This document shows, piece after piece, positions 61,473 to 64,000 of a DNA stretch of 64,000 bases. Both the position numbers and the translations under genes were made by a program. This DNA comes from an uncultured Planctomycetota bacterium (GTDB lineage: Bacteria; Planctomycetota; Phycisphaerae; Phycisphaerales; UBA5793): NCBI GenBank assembly GCA_900696685.1, contig CAADHA010000075.1:59033-123032 (forward strand), given 5' to 3'. Position 1 is the first letter of the stretch, and each line of letters opens with the position of its first letter. Under the pieces are notes generated by a model, which was not told the DNA's origin, searched no databases, and saw nothing but the letters and a program-made list of their open reading frames with translations.

Positions 61473-62717
61473 TCAGTCGCGTGTCGTGAGGTTTACTGCG
61501 GCAAACACATCACACCAGGCGCGGGCAGCCCCGATTCGAACGGCGAGCTCGCTGCGCAGGTAGCCGGCTTGGTCCGGCCTTGGCGTGAGTTGAAGGGAGA
61601 GTGTCAGGCCGTCCGCGGTGTGCTCGATGCTAACGAGCATTAAGTCCGCCAGCCCAGAATCCATCCGGAGATCCGGCTGAGTGTCGGGAGCGAATGACCC
61701 CAGTATGGCTAGTTCGAGTTGGCTTGGCGCTTCCTCTGACACCTTGCCGAATCTGAGACGATCTGTGGACAGCATCAGTCTGGGCGGTGGGATGATCTTG
61801 ACGCGCGCGTGACTCGAAGGTTGATCAATGGACCGGTGACCGGACCGAAGCGAGGACACTCGTACGGAAAGTGACACTGAACTGGCTTCGGGATGATCGA
61901 GTTGCAGGTCGATTCGGTCGGGCTGTCCCGTGGCATACCAGAGGAGCCTGTCGATTCCTACTTCATGCAGGATGGACGCGTTGCTCCCATCAGGATCAGT
62001 GAGTATTGATGGTGTTGCGCCGAGGATCCTGAATGGCTGACTGTCCGTCGATTCAACCACGACTCGGGTAATGCCGAGGTTGTCCGCACGAAGGTACTCC
62101 GGGCTCAGAACGACCGGCTGCACCGCGTGCGCCTTCACCGTCAACACACGATCCGGCTGTCCGTCGCCGAATCGGAATCGCACTTGCTTCTGAATGGTCG
62201 ATGCGCGGCGGGGCACGACCAGTTCAATTCGTGTGGGAATCCCGTCTCCCGCAGCAATGGTCCATTCAGTCATCCGGGCGACTGTGCAGCCGCAGGTGGA
62301 CTTCGTCTCCATCACGATAACCGGGAAATCCGACCCATTGATGATCCAGACCACCTGACTGACCACTGAGCCAACGAGGACGCGCCCGAAGTCGACCATC
62401 GGCGGATCGAAGACGATCATATCGCCGTCCAAGTCCGCATCGGCTGCGGCCCTTTTGCGTTCAGTCCCCGAACCATTCGCGGGGGGCGGCTCGGCTGCAA
62501 TCGGGTCGCTCGGGGGACCGCTGGCGCCAACGAACGGACGGGTGACCAGCGATGTGGGGGGATCATCCGCCGTGATGCCGTCGAAATCGACCGATCCCGA
62601 CCACACCAATGCCGGAATCGACAGTGCCCCTGCGCACAAGGTGGCGGAAAGGAGGTGGATGATCCCGTGGCGACGAAGCAAGAGTCCCTCGCTTTCGTGT
62701 CTGTGAGGAGCATCCAT
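61473..62717 (-). CDS. Exported DUF1573-domain protein
   Basis: 414 residues. An N-terminal signal segment (IIHLLSATLCAGALSIPALV) is followed by a DUF1573/ASH-like domain at about 110-200 (VDFGRVLVGSVVSQVVWI, STCGCT). DUF1573 proteins carry Ig-like folds and act in the periplasm. It lies upstream of the RHS gene on the same strand and may share its transcript. No partner is clear. ATG 62717 is the first start before the signal. Confidence 0.75.
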   Translation of the reverse strand: MDAPHRHESEGLLLRRHGIIHLLSATLCAGALSIPALVWSGSVDFDGITADDPPTSLVTRPFVGASGPPSDPIAAEPPPANGSGTERKRAAADADLDGDMIVFDPPMVDFGRVLVGSVVSQVVWIINGSDFPVIVMETKSTCGCTVARMTEWTIAAGDGIPTRIELVVPRRASTIQKQVRFRFGDGQPDRVLTVKAHAVQPVVLSPEYLRADNLGITRVVVESTDSQPFRILGATPSILTDPDGSNASILHEVGIDRLLWYATGQPDRIDLQLDHPEASSVSLSVRVSSLRSGHRSIDQPSSHARVKIIPPPRLMLSTDRLRFGKVSEEAPSQLELAILGSFAPDTQPDLRMDSGLADLMLVSIEHTADGLTLSLQLTPRPDQAGYLRSELAVRIGAARAWCDVFAAVNLTTRD

Positions 62718-62773
62718 GCTCGGATCGCAGTATACCGGATACGCCGCGGGGTCGTCAAGGCCATGCTCTCAAT

Positions 62774-62871
62774 TGTGGATAAACTGGCCTGCTGCCATCG
62801 CCAAAACGGCCGCAAGTTGCTATGTGCCAATGACCTACGCGATCCGACTCAAATCAGGTCATTGTGGATAA
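62774..62871 (-). promoter_or_regulatory. Two perfect DnaA boxes
   Basis: TGTGGATAA, the complement of the consensus TTATCCACA, occurs at 62774-62782 and 62863-62871, both within ATTGTGGATAA, 89 bases apart and in the same orientation. They lie in the 274-base divergent gap between the DUF1573 gene and the gene at 62992. They may control these genes or form part of a replication site. No cluster of further boxes or dnaA gene is seen. Confidence 0.75.
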
Positions 62872-62991
62872 TCCAAGCCTGTCGCACTCGCCTTGACTTT
62901 TCCTACACGATCCGTCATGCTATGCGGGCTGTTTGGGCGCGGTCCCTCAACAGCGCAGTGTGACCATCGTGGTTGAACGGGAGGTGTCGTG

Positions 62992-63690
62992 ATGAAGTTG
63001 GCATTCTTGATCCTGGCGTTGCTTGGTGCTGCGGGCGCTTCTTTCGGTCTCTTTCGCACCACCTCAACGATCGAAATGGCCCACAACGCTCTTCACGAGT
63101 CCGCAGACCTGGCGGTCGAGTTGGGATTCGATCCTGCAACCCTCGCCGTCGCTGGCTTCGATGCGGAGAGTGCGGGAGAGTTGCTCGTTCGTCTGTCCGC
63201 CGCGACGACCCTTCGCACCGCTCTCTCCACCGCGAAGTTCGATTCCAACCAGTCGTGCGAAGCGATGACGGTCGCGGCCGAGCAGCTCGCTCTGAACCCC
63301 GGCCATCCGGAGTTGCGTTCGACCTACGCCTCGGCGCGCCAGGCATGCGAAGAGGCGGATGCGCAGGTCGCGTCGGTCCGGTCCGAACTGGTCGAGGCGG
63401 CGCTTGAGGGGGTGTCGCCCTCACAAGTCGCGGCTTTGCAGACGTGCTGCCGGTCGCGAGGCTGCGCCATTCCTCCCGCTATGAAGGTTCTGCCGCACTT
63501 GCCTCCGGAGGCGGCCGAACTGGAGGAGTGCCTCATCGCCGAGGCGAGGGCGATTCGGCGCGGCGAAGTCTTTGATCCCTCCAAGGCGCAGCGGCTGGCG
63601 GCGATTCGATCGGAGATGGAGGTCATTGTCGCCGGGCAAAGGCTCGCGACTCATCTCGTGGGGATTGAAGCAGTCTTCGCGGGGAACTGA
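62992..63690 (+). CDS. Exported protein of unknown function
   Basis: 232 residues. Signal peptide LAFLILALLGAAGASFGLF, then mainly helical with seven Cys, and no recognised domain. ATG 62992 has GGGAGG seven bases before; GTG 62989 is possible. It precedes a secretin-like gene by 47 bases and may act with it in secretion. Confidence 0.65.
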   Translation: MKLAFLILALLGAAGASFGLFRTTSTIEMAHNALHESADLAVELGFDPATLAVAGFDAESAGELLVRLSAATTLRTALSTAKFDSNQSCEAMTVAAEQLALNPGHPELRSTYASARQACEEADAQVASVRSELVEAALEGVSPSQVAALQTCCRSRGCAIPPAMKVLPHLPPEAAELEECLIAEARAIRRGEVFDPSKAQRLAAIRSEMEVIVAGQRLATHLVGIEAVFAGN

Positions 63691-63737
63691 ACACCCCGCT
63701 TCGGTGATGCCGCTGACACACCGGGAGTTGGAGGGTC

Positions 63738-64000
63738 ATGTCAGTTCCTATGCGCCGAGTGCTGGGCATTCTGGTGTTCATGGCCATCACGACGGCTCGG
63801 CCTGCTCTCGTGTTCGGCGCAGGACAGCCTCCTTCGCGCGTACAGCTCCAGGGCGAGGTGGACCTCGCTCGTCTCGTTGACCTCTGCGCCCAGCGGCTTG
63901 ATCTGACAGTCGAGTACGACGCCTCGGTCCTCAAGGGCAAAGTCACATTGCGCCTCACCGAATCGCTCACGGACGGCGAGTTGTGGGAACTGACCAACCG
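63738..64000 (+). CDS. Secretin-like (GspD/PilQ) protein, N-terminal start (partial)
   Basis: The first 87 residues are in the window; the gene runs off the right end. A signal segment (VLGILVFMAITTARPALVFG) is followed by an N0-like domain (VDLARLVDLCAQRLDLTVEY, GKVTLRLTESLTDGELWELT), as at the start of type II secretion secretins. The channel domain lies outside, so the family cannot be confirmed. ATG 63738 follows GAGG at 63731-63734. Confidence 0.6.
   Translation, partial: MSVPMRRVLGILVFMAITTARPALVFGAGQPPSRVQLQGEVDLARLVDLCAQRLDLTVEYDASVLKGKVTLRLTESLTDGELWELTN

Noticed and set aside
62893..62923. Promoter with TTGACT upstream of the gene at 62992
   Set aside because: The -35 is good, but no acceptable -10 lies at 16-18 bases, so I do not list it as a feature.
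62718..62991. Chromosomal oriC
   Set aside because: Only two DnaA boxes, no dnaA, gyrB or parAB genes and no AT-rich unwinding region next to them. Kept as a finding about DnaA boxes only.
12079..64000. Duplicate tRNA-Pro 3' end as attR
   Set aside because: I looked for the T arm and acceptor sequence to the right of the prophage and did not find it. Serine recombinases need only short shared cores, so its absence does not argue against integration here.

Overview
The window is GC-rich bacterial DNA, most probably from a planctomycete of the Phycisphaerae type. This is inferred from gene content, not from a marker gene: a lipoprotein Tricorn-like protease, FG-GAP and Kelch secreted proteins, an ECF sigma factor paired with a Ser/Thr kinase, a giant secreted RHS protein with a dockerin-like insert, and DUF1573.

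Left host flank (1-12,152). It holds the 3' end of zwf with pgl, a tRNA-Arg(ACG), and a three-domain fusion (alpha/beta hydrolase, DedA membrane domain, ATP-grasp-like). Next are a two-domain acyltransferase resembling the ornithine-lipid synthase OlsF and, divergent from it, a Tricorn-like protease. Two exported proteins and tRNA-Pro(UGG) follow.

Prophage (about 12,134-51,248). It abuts tRNA-Pro. A leftward trio (sigma-like protein, small protein, serine recombinase) ends inside the tRNA. A rightward replication module follows: Sak4-like ATPase, DUF669, helicase, primase-helicase, then a candidate origin of iterons plus an AT-rich palindrome. After a ParB-methyltransferase fusion comes a leftward cluster of small genes (24.1-27.6 kb). 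The packaging and morphogenesis genes run rightward: a HTH-like small protein, terminase, portal, protease-capsid fusion, DUF2190, joining proteins, tail tube, tail chaperones, tape measure and tail-tip proteins. This is a siphovirus-like plan. Two blocks interrupt it and look like cargo: ECF sigma, Ser/Thr kinase and a Kelch protein (30.6-35.1 kb), and an RHS-tip protein, a lipoprotein and a transglutaminase-like protein (43.2-46.0 kb). I see no endolysin, no recognisable repressor and no right attachment site.

Right flank (51.25-64 kb). An orphan RHS fragment is split by a 1.24-kb IS5-like element. Upstream of it, on the same strand, are a small candidate immunity gene and a 2552-residue secreted RHS protein ending in a LysM-like domain, and before these a DUF1573 gene. 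Two perfect DnaA boxes lie in the gap before a rightward pair: an exported protein and the start of a secretin-like protein.

Coordinates follow reading frames and ribosome-binding sites read by eye. Family assignments come from motif recognition without database searches.
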